55,522 nucleotides of DNA from Roridomyces roridus (GCA_029378245.1 JARKIF010000198.1:1-55522), one strand, 5' to 3'; shown: positions 44,169-54,562, counted from the stretch's first letter. Numbers and translations are program-made. The notes: generated from the sequence alone by a model not told the origin.

Positions 44169-44715
44169 CTATGCACAGTAACGCTCCTCATCGTTTGCGG
44201 TGGCAGCAATTGCCGTAGCCTTCTCGATGAGATGATTTCGAACAGCATCTGGCGCAGGATTGAGCCGCCAGGTAGAAATGATGTTGCGGAAACTCACCAA
44301 TTTGGGCCGGATTCAAAGTCTTGTACCAATCTGCAACTGCGTTGCGGTGGGTCCCATTAGCTCACCCATCGTCTCTTCCAAGCCCTTCACGTATGCGTCT
44401 GAACCTGGATTCAACTAGGCAGAATGAGGGCATGTTTCACGAAGCAGTGGCAAGTACCAACATCCGGATTTTTTAGTTTCCACTGGCGGATGTGCTCTTT
44501 CTGTTGCTTCATAGTGGGGTAGCTTTTCTGAGCAAGTATCGCATGAGTACTGCTAAATGGTGGGACACACCTCCAACTCGTCCCGTGCACGAATGAGGTC
44601 GATGAGTGCTTCATTAATTGCACCGGGATTTTTGATCTCGCTTGTTGCTTTTTCCTTCCACAAGCGTTGCGGTTTTAGCGCTTGAAGAACCATCAGGAGT
44701 GGATGAGAGAGACAT
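44169..44715 (-). CDS. Small lineage-specific family, copy D (probably frameshifted)
   Basis: The start homologous to copy B is 44715 (MSLSSTPDGSSSAKTATLVE); an in-frame ATG also lies at 44730. Exon 1 ends EALIDLIRARDELE, and intron 1 keeps the conserved end GATACTTGCTCAG. Exon 2 is KSYPTMKQQKEHIRQWKLKN, and exon 3 begins YVKGLEETMGELMG. Here the conserved continuation HRNAVADWYKTLNPAQI is in another frame, and the used frame soon stops. The final exon PDAVRNHLIEKATAIAATAN is well preserved to 44169, but the usual AAAAG acceptor before it has become AATCCTG. The copy therefore looks like a young pseudogene unless a 29-base intron is removed. Confidence 0.5.
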
Positions 44716-45052
44716 GTCGTTTAGGGGCATGATAGCACGTGTCGATGCCCCGCGGACTCAGAATGTTTGCGATTGGCGATTTCTTTATGGGTGGATTTCG
44801 AACAGGACAACTGAGCAGTGGTTCTGCGGTCATGCCGTGAGATCAATCATCCGAAGAATCAGCCAGGAGCTCACCTGAAGCAAGAAAAGCGACATCAAGG
44901 CCGTCGTACACGTTCAGAGTGCTGCATGACAGTCGACCTACAGGGTGACGCGCTCATAAGCAATGGAGACACGCGAGAGAATACCAGAAGTGTTGCGCGT
45001 CAGTGAAATGTACATTGCTAGATGATACAAGTTGTAGTGTCAATTGGGAAGG

Positions 45053-45617
45053 TCATTGCTGCTTGGGAGCATGATGAAACTAGGCCAGAAAATTAGGTTG
45101 AGCACTGAAGAAGAAATCCAACACGCACGATATCTCTTAGTTGAGCCTGCGCGTCACTAAATTGCTTCTCGAGGTATTTGCTCTGTAAGACGCGCTCAAC
45201 CCAGAACGCATATAAGGAGGTAATGCACACCTTTTTGGCCAGACTGGCAATATCGTCCGAGAGTTCCTTCTCCTGCCCCTTGAGTTCCTTTTCCATCTCT
45301 TTCCGCGGGACCATCATGAACCTGGTTTGATTTTTGAGTTATCGTGTGCGACACCGCGCAGTTGGACGTATCGAACATCTTGCCGACACCCTTGTAGAGA
45401 TTCACGTCTCCCTCTATCGCGCCAATCTCGTCGATGGTGAGCTGGAGGATGCGCCGTTCGCGTTCCTTGGCGTTGGCTTGCTGGCCAGTGAGATTAAGAG
45501 CTCTTTGAGACTGGACGGCCGTGTTTTGGATTTGCACGAGGATCTGGTGGCCTTGAGAGGCGTTCAGGGCAGCGTAAATGTGGAGACCTTTCTGAGTGCA
45601 TCGTCTGGTAAAGACAT
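45053..45617 (-). CDS. PFD1: Prefoldin subunit 1
   Basis: This is a beta-type subunit of the hexameric prefoldin chaperone, which passes nascent actin and tubulin to the CCT chaperonin. The product is about 120 residues in five exons. Exon 1 gives MSLPDDALRK; exon 2 the first coiled coil QSQRALNLTGQQANAKERER and ILQLTIDEIGAIEGDVNLYK; a GTTCGA..ACCAG intron then leads to FMMVPRKEMEKELKGQEKEL and SDDIASLAKK. The second coiled coil continues with SKYLEKQFSDAQAQLRDI, and the last exon encodes FHHAPKQQ (stop 45053). This is the expected coiled coil, hairpin, coiled coil layout. The gene is divergent from SNU114 with 88 bp between start codons. Confidence 0.93.
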
Positions 45618-45705
45618 GGTGAAATCCGCGATCAAGTTGCCGAGGTTTGCCGTTGTTGTTTGACGCGAATTTTGACCACCGCGCTCAGCAGCTCTTCGAC
45701 ACAAC
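45618..45705. promoter_or_regulatory. Very short bidirectional promoter
   Basis: Only 88 bp separate the ATG codons of prefoldin 1 (minus) and SNU114 (plus), so both promoters and both 5' leaders must lie here or overlap the opposite gene. No TATA box is visible. The segment has pyrimidine/purine asymmetry with TTGTTGTTTGACGCG. Confidence 0.7.
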
Positions 45706-48700
45706 ATGGCATCCTTCGAGGACTACGACGAATTCGGAAACTACATTGGTGCCGACCTCGACTCGGACGACGAGGAGGACATTCCCCAGCAACAACAATT
45801 CGCGCCGGCACCTCAAGCAGCGCCCCTTGAAGGCTACGACGACGATGATCCAATGCCTGGGACAGAGGAAAATGCACTTATGGAACTGGACGGTTCGTAT
45901 TCTTTTACAACAGACAATGCTCACCCATCGAACAGCCCTTTTCTAGAACCCGTACACAATGCTGTCGTCCTGCACGAGGACAAGCAGTATTACCCTTCTG
46001 CCTCGGACGTGTATGGGCCGGACGTCGAGACAATGGTCCAGGAGGAGGACGCGCAGCCTCTCACTCAACCCATCATCGCGCCTATAAAAGTGCGGAAATG
46101 GAATATCGAGGAGAAGGACATGCCCGAGACGCGGTTCGACAAAGGGTGAGTCTTGCCATCCGCGCTGGTTCGTTCTAACATCTCCTAGCTTCTTGCTCAA
46201 TATGACCGCGTTCCCTGATATGATTCGCAACGTAGCTGTCGTAGGGCACCTACACCACGGAAAGACGGCGCTGCTGGACATGCTTGTATTTGAGACACAC
46301 AAGCTGACTTGGGATGCAGACAGCCAGGTCCGTCGCGCGTTCAGACGCGTCATCTGACCTGATTTTCTGTTACCCAGACGCGATACACGGACACGCATAT
46401 TTTGTCCAGGGAACGGAAAATATCCATCAAGTCTTCACCAATGTCTCTCGTTTTATCTACGACTGCGGGCAAGTCGCATTTGATACATCTAATCGACACT
46501 CCGGGCCACGTCAACTTTGTCGACGAGGTCGCCACAGCTATCCGTTTGGTTGATGGGATAGTTCTGGTGGTCGATGTTATTGAGGGGGTGCGTCTCTGCT
46601 CTGTTTATCGTCCCTTTTCTGACCGTATGCCCAGTTGATGGTCGGGACTGAAAACATTCTCCGTCATGCTCTGCAAGAGAACGTCAAAATTACGCTTGTC
46701 GTAAACAAAATCGACCGACTAATTCTCGAGCTGCGCATAAAACCTGCTGATGCTTACTACAAAATCAAGCACACTATTGAGGAAATCAACACCTTTATTG
46801 CGTGAGTGGATGCCTCCAGACAAGTTTTCTGAAATCTAACGGACACAGTGCCATTGATCCTGACCCAGAGCTGCGGCTGAGCCCCGAAAATGGAAACGTC
46901 GCTTTCGCGAGTACGGACATGAGCTGGTGTTTCACATTGCGTTCATTTGCGCAGATGTATGCGGATACATACGGTCAGTTCATTCTTTACTCTTTACCTT
47001 AACCTGACAGTTTCCAGGCTCCCTCGACGTTGCTTCCTTTGCTGACCGCTTGTGGGGCGACATTTACTTTAACGACGCAAGAAAATTCACCCGCAAGTCG
47101 GCCGACGCAGAGTCCAACCGGACATTCGTCCACTTCATCCTGGAGCCGCTGTACAAGCTATACAGCAACGTCCTCAGCGAAGATGTGGATATGCTCAAGG
47201 AGACGCTACATGGCCTCGGCATCCATCTGAAGCCAGTCATGTTCAAGATGGATGTGCGACCGCTGCTCAAGGTGGTCTTGGCGCAGTTCTTTGGACCGGC
47301 GACGGGGCTTGTGGACATGATTGTCGAGCATATCCCGTCACCGATCGACGGCGCCGAGAACAAGGTCGAGGGAACGTACAGTGGACCACATAGCTCAGAC
47401 TTGGTCGCTGCCATGAAGGCATGTGACGCGGAGGGACCGGTGATGGTACACATCACCAAGCTGTATCAGACAACCGATGCACAGTCTTTCCGTGCGTTTG
47501 GGCGTGTTATGAGCGGCACGGTGAAGAAGGGGATGGAGATCAAGGTGCTTGGAGAAGGTTACTCGCCAGAGGACGAGGAGGATATGATGAAGGCTACCGT
47601 CGAAGACATTTGGATAAGCGAATCTAGGTATTGCAATTTTTCTCGGTTTTGTTCCTTTATTGATGGAATCCAGGTATTTCATCCCTGCAGAAGAAGTTCC
47701 AGCAGGTAACCTCGTTTTGCTCGGCGGAATCGACGCGTCCATCACCAAAACCGCCACCCTTGCGGGTGTGGACATCCAGGAAGACCTCCACATCTTCCGC
47801 CCCATAAAACACATGACCCAATCTGTCCTCAAGATCGCCATCGAGCCCATAGCCCCCTCGGAGCTTCCCAAGATGCTGTCCGGACTGCGGAGCATCAACA
47901 AGTCTTACCCACTCGTTTCGACCAAAGTCGAGGAGAGCGGTGAGCATGTAGTGATCGGCACGGGCGAGCTGTATCTCGACTCGGTGATGCACGATTTGAG
48001 AAAGCTGTTTTCCGAGATTGAGATCAAGGTTTCGGATCCTGTCACCAAGTTTTGCGAGACGGTGTTGGAGACGAGTGCGCTCAAGTGCTATGCTGATACG
48101 CCGAATAAAAAGTGGGCACCTTTCTCCTCTAGTTTGCGGCGGTTTGTTCATGGAATCACAGGAATAAGATCACGATGATTGCGGAGCCTCTGGAGCGCGG
48201 GGTGGCGGAGGACATTGAGCGTGGGCGGGTCAATATGCGGATGGCACCGAAGGATCGGGGCAAATTCTTCCAGGAAAAGTACCAGTGGGACTTGCTTGCT
48301 TCCCGGTCGATATGGGCGTTTGGACCGGATGAGAATGGTCCCAATATTCTGTTGGACGATACCCTTCCTTCGCAGGTCTGTTGCGTCTCAACATCTTGCT
48401 GCGGTAACTGATTGCTTTCCGGTTAGATTGACAAGAAGATGCTGGGTACCGTCAAAGACCATATCAAGCAAGGGTTCCAATGGGGTGCTCGGGAAGGTCC
48501 CCTATGCGACGAACGTCAGTGTTGGCATTGAAACCCGGTCTGGTATCTAATTTTTCTCCAGCGATGCGGAATGTGAAATTTCGCCTGCTGGACGCTAGTC
48601 TAGCGCAAGAGCCGATCTTCCGTGGCGGCGGACAAATTGTGCCCACAGCCCGCCGAGTATGCTACTCGTCGTTTTTGATGGTACGGATTTGAGGTATACG

Positions 48701-49276
48701 TGGAACCGGACTTATATATTCGTTGGCAGGCGGCGCCCCGATTGATGGAGCCGATATACTATGTTGAGGTGCAAGCACCGGCAGACTGCATATCGGCGGT
48801 CTACACGGTCCTCGCACGCCGACGTGGCCACGTCACCCAGGACATTCCGAAGGCCGGATCGCCACTCTACACCGTCAAGGCGTTGATCCCCGTTATTGAC
48901 GCTAACGGGTTTGAAACCGACCTGCGAACGGCGACACAGGGACAGGCGTTTTGTCTGCAGGTGTTTGACCATTGGTCTATCGTACCGGGTAAGACACTTG
49001 AAATTATCTCACGAGAAGTGCTAAATCGTGTGCCCAGGTGATCCCACCGACACGAGCATCAAGCTTCGGCCGCTGGAGCCTGCGAGCGGGCAGTCGCTTG
49101 CTCGGGACTTGGTCCTCAAGACGCGGAGGCGAAAAGGCCTCGGAGACCAGTTGTCGGTTGCAAAATACCTGGACGACGAGTTTTTGGTACGCTGCTCGCT
49201 ATTTTCCGGCGGTAAATCCCTGACTTTCTGATTCCAGCTGGCGCTGTCTGCTTCGGGCCACGCGGACCTGCTCTAA
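45706..49276 (+). CDS. SNU114: U5 snRNP GTPase Snu114
   Basis: This is an EF-2-like GTPase of the spliceosome that controls Brr2 during activation and disassembly. The start at 45706 ([20 protein letters not shown]) opens the typical acidic N-terminal extension. The G domain has G1 GHLHHGKT, G3 DTPGH and G4 NKID. It is followed by EF-2-like domains II-V ([40 protein letters not shown]) and the conserved C-terminus [20 protein letters not shown], ending at 49274-49276. About ten introns of around 50 bp break the gene, and all frames join. Total length is about 980 residues, as expected. Codon use is strongly GC-ended, like a well-expressed gene. Confidence 0.95.
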
Positions 49277-49349
49277 GTACCATGTATGTACGGTGTATTG
49301 TAGAAAGTATTCGGAGAAATGGTCTGGGAAAGAGATGCTAGTCACGAGT

Positions 49350-49427
49350 GTCGACGTGTTTCGATTTGGTGTCGACGTGTCCTTTTCCTTTGTTTGTGCG
49401 TGAAGCGGGTACATAAGTGCCAGCGTG
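49350..49427 (+). promoter_or_regulatory. UPR-type elements upstream of calnexin
   Basis: GTCGACGTGT occurs twice (49350-49359 and 49371-49380), and CAGCGTG occurs at 49421-49427, 65 bp before the calnexin ATG. ACGTG cores and CAGCGTG are the binding cores known for the ER-stress bZIP factor Hac1/XBP1. Regulation of calnexin by the unfolded protein response is known in fungi; use of these sites here is inferred. Confidence 0.45.
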
Positions 49428-49491
49428 TTCCAATTGACGCTACACTTTCTTTCGCGTCCCCTTCATCCACCCCCTTCTGGTCCTTCGTATA

Positions 49492-51332
49492 ATGCGAAGC
49501 GTAGCGCTCTCTGTTCTTGCCCTGGCCGCCTCTGGTGCCTTGGCCCAGTCAGAGGATCCCAAACCCACCTTCACCGTTCGTGTCCTCGTCGATGTCTGCT
49601 TTGCCGCGTCCTTATCTTCCTTTAGCCCACCGAGATCAAGGCTCCCTTCGTCGAGCAGTTCACGGAAGACTGGACAGACCGCTGGACGCCCTCTGAGGCT
49701 ACCAAGAAGACCCCGGTCGGCGGCGAGACCTTCAGCTACGTTGGCGAATGGAAGGTCGAAGATCCCTCCATCTCTGTCATCGAAGGCGACCAGGGTCTCG
49801 TTGCCAAGAGCAAGGCTGCCCACCACGCCATTTCCGCGCCGTTTGCCCAGCCCATCGACTTCAAGACCAAGCCGCTCGTTGTCCAGTACGAGGTCAAGTA
49901 CCAGAAGGGCGGCAACTGCGGTGGTGGCTACGTCAAGCTGCTCGAGGACGGTTTCCAGACCAGTGGCAAGGAGTTCTCCGACACCACGCCGTGGGTGGTC
50001 ATGTTCGGTCCTGACCTTACCTGCCCTGGCACCAAGGTGCACTTCATCTTCCGTTACAAGAGCCCCAAGACGGGTGAGTTCGAGGAGAAGCACCTCACCA
50101 TGCCTCCCCGGCCCACCATCGAAAAATTGACCAACCTCTACACTCTCATTGTTCAGTATGTGATTCACTTGCGCTTGGGAAATACAACTAATCTCATTCT
50201 ACAGACCCGATAACACCTACGAGGTTCTTTTCAACGGCGTCAGCGAGAAATCCGGCAGCCTCCTTGAGGACTTTGAGCCCCCCGTTAACCCCGCCGCTGA
50301 GATCGACGACCCCGAGGACAAGAAGCCCGAGGACTGGGTTGATGAGAAGCGTATCACGGACCCCGAGGCCAGCAAGGTTCGTTGTGCTTGCTACCGGTTA
50401 TTTATAAGCAAGCTCACAGACAGTACAGCCCGAGGATTGGGATGAGGACCAGCCGTACGAGATCCTCGATGAGGAGGCCGTCAAGCCCGAGGGCTGGCTC
50501 GATGATGAGCCTTCCACGATCCCTGACCCTGACGCCGAGAAGCCTGAGGAGTGGGATGACGAGGAGGACGGTGACTGGATCGCGCCCACTGTGCCCAACC
50601 CCAAGTGCACTGAGGCTCCCGGCTGTGGCGAATGGAAACGTCCCTTCAAGCCCAACCCCGAGTACAAGGGCAAGTGGTATGCTCCCTTCATCGACAACCC
50701 CGCGTACATTGGCGAGTGGGCTCCCCGCAAGATCGCCAACCCCGACTTCTACGAGGATAAGACTCCCGTCAAGAGTCTGGGCAAGATCGTGAGCCAAATT
50801 GTTTAAACCTCGATTTTTTTCTAACGCAATGATTCAGGGCGGTGTTGGTATCGAGCTCTGGACCATGACCGAGGACATCCTCTTCGACAACTTGTACATC
50901 GGTCACTCTCCCGAGGAGGCCAAGGCCTTCGCCGCCGAGACCTTTGACATCAAGAAGCCTCTCGAGTCTGCCGCGGCCAAGCCCGTCGAGGAGGACGACG
51001 AGGAGGAGACAGAGGCCACTTTCTCTGAGGACCCGGTCGCTTTCATCCGCCAGAAGGTCTTTGCCTTTGTTGAACTCGCCAAGCTCGACCCTCTTCTCGC
51101 CTTCAAGACGCAACCCGAGACCGGTCTTGCTCTCGGTGGCGCTCTGTTGACGCTGTTCGGTATGCTCGGTGCCCTGTTCGGTCTCGTCGGTGCGGGCCAG
51201 AAGCCGATCACCAAGTCTTCCAAGAAGACGGATGCGCCTTCACCGGATGACAAGAAGACCAAGGAGGCTGCGCCTGTTGCGCCTGCTGGTGGGGACAAGA
51301 AGGAGGATACGAGTGTGAAGAAGCGGAAGTAA
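49492..51332 (+). CDS. CNE1: Calnexin
   Basis: This is an ER membrane lectin chaperone that retains monoglucosylated glycoproteins for folding. It has a signal peptide [18 protein letters not shown]. After an early intron comes the globular lectin domain ([57 protein letters not shown]). The P-domain carries the tandem motifs [27 protein letters not shown] and [14 protein letters not shown], and the second set [40 protein letters not shown]. After the [11 protein letters not shown] strand comes a membrane helix ([20 protein letters not shown]) and a short Lys-rich cytosolic tail ending KKRK. Four introns are evident and the stop is at 51332. Length and layout are normal. Confidence 0.95.
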
Positions 51333-51414
51333 ATAAAATAATTATAAGTACGGTGGGGGTCTAATTGGGCGGCGCGACGCGTGAGCTGAGCTAAGCTGAA
51401 GGAGGAGCGCGAGT

Positions 51415-52375
51415 GGGAAGGGAGGGGCTGCTCTGTAACTGCAATGCATATCACTTTTTTTTCTCTTTTTGCGAATGAAAAATTCGGGATACGGACACAT
51501 TGTACAAGTAGAGTAGACTACTAGCTAAAAGTTGTAGGCAATGTGCCACGACTTTGAAACTACGTAAATTATCAACGGAAAAATTGCTTGAAGAACGAGT
51601 GACTTGCCTCCGGGTGGAATGGGCGCCGGGTCTACATCTTGAGAGTCGTACGTGTCGAGGGCGCTACTTCGGACGAATCCGGGGGAGTTTTGTATCGTCA
51701 CGTTCGACAGGTCGACTTCGAGGGGATTCGGGGAGTTTGTAACGACGAGATCGTGCCAAGCGGCGTGTGCTGTGCGGATGATTTCTTCTGCGAATAAAGT
51801 GTCTTTGAATTGACCGTTTAGATCGAATGTGTTTTCGGGTTTTCCGTCGGGGAGTTTGTATAATCTGTGCGCTCGGATCAGGGCTTACAGGGTGAGTAGA
51901 CGGATGGATGCCGCACCGGAACCATTCCTTCGTTGCGGTCATCAGCCCAGGGCATTCTCGTTCGAGGTCGGTGAGAGTGTGAAGGCACACGGTTGCGAGA
52001 GGGTCTTGGGTGTTTATCGCCAGGAGGGTGTATCGAAGGACGCCTTCGTCGTGTGGTGCCAGGAGCCCGAGTATGCGGACGCTGCATACCTCACCGACGT
52101 GGGCTACTTTCTCACCGATCTCACAGACGTGGAGAGGCGCTCCTTCTGACCAAGTCTATATTGAATCAGAAGATGTTCTCAGGAATTGGGTTCACGGTTT
52201 ACTTGAGGTAATGACCCGTAGTTCCATATAAATCCTCGGTGTGGGAAGCAGTTGCGCACGTATGCGAGTCGCTTGGAACGTCCCTGCATTGCCTGTCGGA
52301 TTGGTGTGAATGGTTCTTGGGAGGCGATACCCATTTGTGCGTTACTCCAGCGGGGCGCCTCGACGACCATGTTCA
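51415..52375. repeat. Direct segmental duplication, left unit
   Basis: This 961-bp segment recurs at 54563-55522 in the same orientation at high identity, over coding, intron and 3' flank. Both start at GGGAAGGGAGGGGCTG, 80 bp or so after the stop codon of the preceding gene (calnexin here, the metallopeptidase-like gene there). The right unit is cut by the window end. Confidence 0.95.
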
Positions 52376-52575
52376 AGATGGGCTCTGGGGCATTATCTGA
52401 GAGGAGGGGAATGTCGTGTAATGTCGAGAGGGTGTGTCTGTTGTGAGAGATGTAGACGCGATGCTCTGGCGGATTTCGTCAAGAGAAAGGTTTTTAGGAA
52501 CGGCCGAGACGTACCAGGGGTGTTGGGCGTACCAGTGGGGAGCGGAACGTAGAGGCTGGTTGCTGTTAAAGGCAT
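51535..52575 (-). CDS. Inorganic pyrophosphatase-derived protein, catalytic site lost
   Basis: The fold is that of family I soluble pyrophosphatase. The start is at 52575 (MPLTATSLYVPLPTGTPNTP). Exon 2 reads EHRVYISHNRHTLSTLHDIP, VVEAPRWSNAQMGIA, and RNCFPHRGFIWNYGSLPQ. After an intron ending AATATAG comes TWSEGAPLHVCEIGEKVAHV, then LATVCLHTLTDLERECPGLM and TATKEWFR, and after another intron YKLPDGKPENTFDLNGQF and FAEEIIRTAHAAWHDLV. All frames are open to about 51535; a last small intron is possible. In active enzymes the loop reads DxDPxDVCEIGE; here it is shortened and reads EGAPLHVCEIGE, so the metal-binding Asp cluster is gone. DEGETDWK is DEGVLRYT, and the Lys of SNAKxE is Gln. It is very likely a non-catalytic paralog. 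Confidence 0.8.
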
Positions 52576-52587
52576 GATTGGGATCGT

Positions 52588-52903
52588 GGGCGAAATTTAT
52601 CGACTGCTGGAAGACAAGAGCCAGTCCCAGCATCAAGAAAACTGGGGATGCTGCATAGCACTATGCAGCACTATGCAGCACTATGCAGCACTGCATAGTG
52701 CCATAGCAACTTCTCCAGTTTTCCTGATGAGGTGCGCGTTCAGAGGAAATCAACGAGAATTTCAACTGGTAGGGTTCGAAGCAGCGGCAAGCAAGGTATG
52801 AGCAGGATGGCCACGCGAAGGAACCGCGCGTAAAACGCGAAGCAGAGGGGGAATCAAGGTGTCTCGGGCGAAATTTATCGGGGAAGAAAACTGCTGGAAG
52901 ACA
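52588..52903. repeat. Pair of short direct repeats
   Basis: GGGCGAAATTTATCG...CTGCTGGAAGACA occurs at 52588-52616 and at 52866-52903, the second with ten extra bases (GGGAAGAAAA). A second pair, AGCAGCGGCAAGCA, lies near 52782 and 52932. This suggests a small internal duplication around the foldback element. Confidence 0.7.
52631..52729. repeat. Inverted repeat with ACTATGCAGC tandem core
   Basis: CATCAAGAAAACTGG at the left is matched by the reverse complement of CCAGTTTTCCTGATG at the right. Between them ACTATGCAGC is repeated three times and then meets its own inverse (CTGCATAGTG). The 99-bp unit can fold back on itself. It lies between the pyrophosphatase-like gene and the metallopeptidase-like gene, which point away from each other. 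Confidence 0.85.
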
Positions 52904-53232
52904 TGTGCATCTCCTTCACACAGCGTTCTGAGCAGCGGCAAGCAGGGCGGTCATAGAAGAAATCGCACGAGAAAAGAGGCAAGCGCAGGAAGATGATACG
53001 ACAACCTGAATCTTGAGCTCCAGTGACCGCAAGTCAACGCCAAATTTGCAATAAGCAGCAATCACCGTCACCAGCTGGCAGCCAGCTAAATTGCGCACAT
53101 CTTGGCTTATTTGAACGGCGCCGACGATTGATTTTTTGGGAAGAACCATGGTTCTTGGGTGGTGCTTGTTAAGGGTCAAGCTGTCAGGGGCGTCACAAGT
53201 GATCTTCTCTCTTCTCTCCTCTTACCTCCACA

Positions 53233-54485
53233 ATGCCGCAGCTATTTTACACCCAGTCGGCTGAAGGCGACATGCAGCTCATCGACCACCAGGTCTACGC
53301 CACGTCCTCCGTGCCCCAATACCAGCAGTTGCATCGCATGGGTGAACAGCTTTTGCAAGCGTACAGCGGTGTCCTCAACTACCTGTCGACTCGCAACAAG
53401 GCTCCAAATGCCTTGCGACTTCAAAATGCGTTCGCTGCCGCTGTTTTTGATGTAGAAGAAGACGACTTGTTCAGGATGGGTGAAGAAGAGAAGGCGGGTT
53501 TGAGGGAAAAGGCCTGTGATCTGTTTATCAGGGGCACTCCACCTGCTCTTGTCGTATATGTGGGCAAGCATCGCACCCCTCGTCTCCAATCTTCACCCTC
53601 CACATCTGCCTCATTAACCTTCACCACTGCTTCGTCCGACAAGGAGTACGAGAAGTGGTTTGCATGGGACAAAGAGTGGGATGCTGCGGAGGGTCCTTGG
53701 CCTTGCCCCTGGGGTTGGCATACCCGGTGCTGGAATGACAAACGGTTCTGCATCTTCCTCTCCGGCGCCTATGCGATATGGCCCCAATACTGGGACTCTT
53801 CGGCTTGGACACAGCACCTCTTACTCCAGACTCACGCCCAGGTCACCATGTTTCATGAGTTGATCCACGCAGCTCGCACTGTCGTCAGTTTGCTCTTGAC
53901 CTCTACCTGCCATCATTGAATCGTTTTCAGGGTAACGGAGTGTCGAGTTTGACGCCAGCGAAGATTATTGATCACCCGTCGAAGGCCAAGAGAGTCGGCC
54001 CCGGTGAAGCTGTGGTTGGCGAAGCTGGTCGTTATGGGGAGAAGGTGGCTTTCGGTGCTGTGGTCGATATCTGTTTCGGTCAGTTTCAATTCGTGATTTA
54101 ACTTATGGAGACTGATGGATACTCAGAGTCCGATCGCACCGTGACCCTCTTTGCTAGTGACCCCTCAAAACCACCGGGCACAGCAGACTTCCGACTTTCG
54201 GGAGCCACAGATATAACATTATTGTTTCATCAAAGCACCCCCCCCATCAACTTTGTGCAGTTGGCGGAGGAGAATCAGTATATATCGGTACCTGAATACA
54301 CTCGCACCAAGGCAGGTGGTTGCGGAGAGGGCACCGTCAATGTGGTCATCGGTGATATTCCTCCCATTCCACCGGCTGCCGCAGAGCCATCCGGCTTCAT
54401 CATCCCTGCGACCGGCCCACTGCAAGACCACATCAACAAACATAGGGATGACCTAAAGCCACGATGTGTCGAGTCAGATTCTTGA
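53233..54485 (+). CDS. Putative zinc metallopeptidase-like protein
   Basis: No named family is recognised, but exon 1 ends with MFHELIHAART, a HExxH zinc-binding motif at about residues 208-212. The next exon carries GEAVVGEAGRYGEKVAFG, where a Glu after the helix could be the third ligand as in gluzincins. The start at 53233 (CCACAATG) gives MPQLFYTQSAEGDMQLIDHQ. The first half includes a long helical region (LQAYSGVLNYLSTRNKAPNA) and Trp-rich WDKEWDAAEGPWPCPWGWHT. Introns at about 53882-53931 and 54078-54126 have good ends. The C-terminal part after them is beta-rich (SDRTVTLFASDPSKPPG, GEGTVNVVIGDIPPIPPAAA) and ends at 54485. There is no signal peptide. Proteolytic activity is inferred only from the motif. 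Confidence 0.6.
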
Positions 54486-54562
54486 TTGATTGAGGACGAA
54501 TGTGAAGCAGCGGAAGATAAAATCAAGTATGATGGGGTCGAGGCGTGGGCTGCGACGGGACG

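Noticed and set aside
49440..50168. A 242-codon minus-strand frame over calnexin
   Set aside because: It is opposite the lectin domain exon, with no motif of its own; codon bias of the calnexin gene keeps the opposite frame open.
14681..51332. A biosynthetic gene cluster centred on the PDR transporter
   Set aside because: Neighbours are housekeeping genes (DOP1, Ies4-like, ATP synthase e, SNU114); no synthase, oxygenase or pathway regulator is present.
51535..52575. Calling this gene an active inorganic pyrophosphatase
   Set aside because: The DxDPxD metal-binding loop is missing and another catalytic Asp is replaced.
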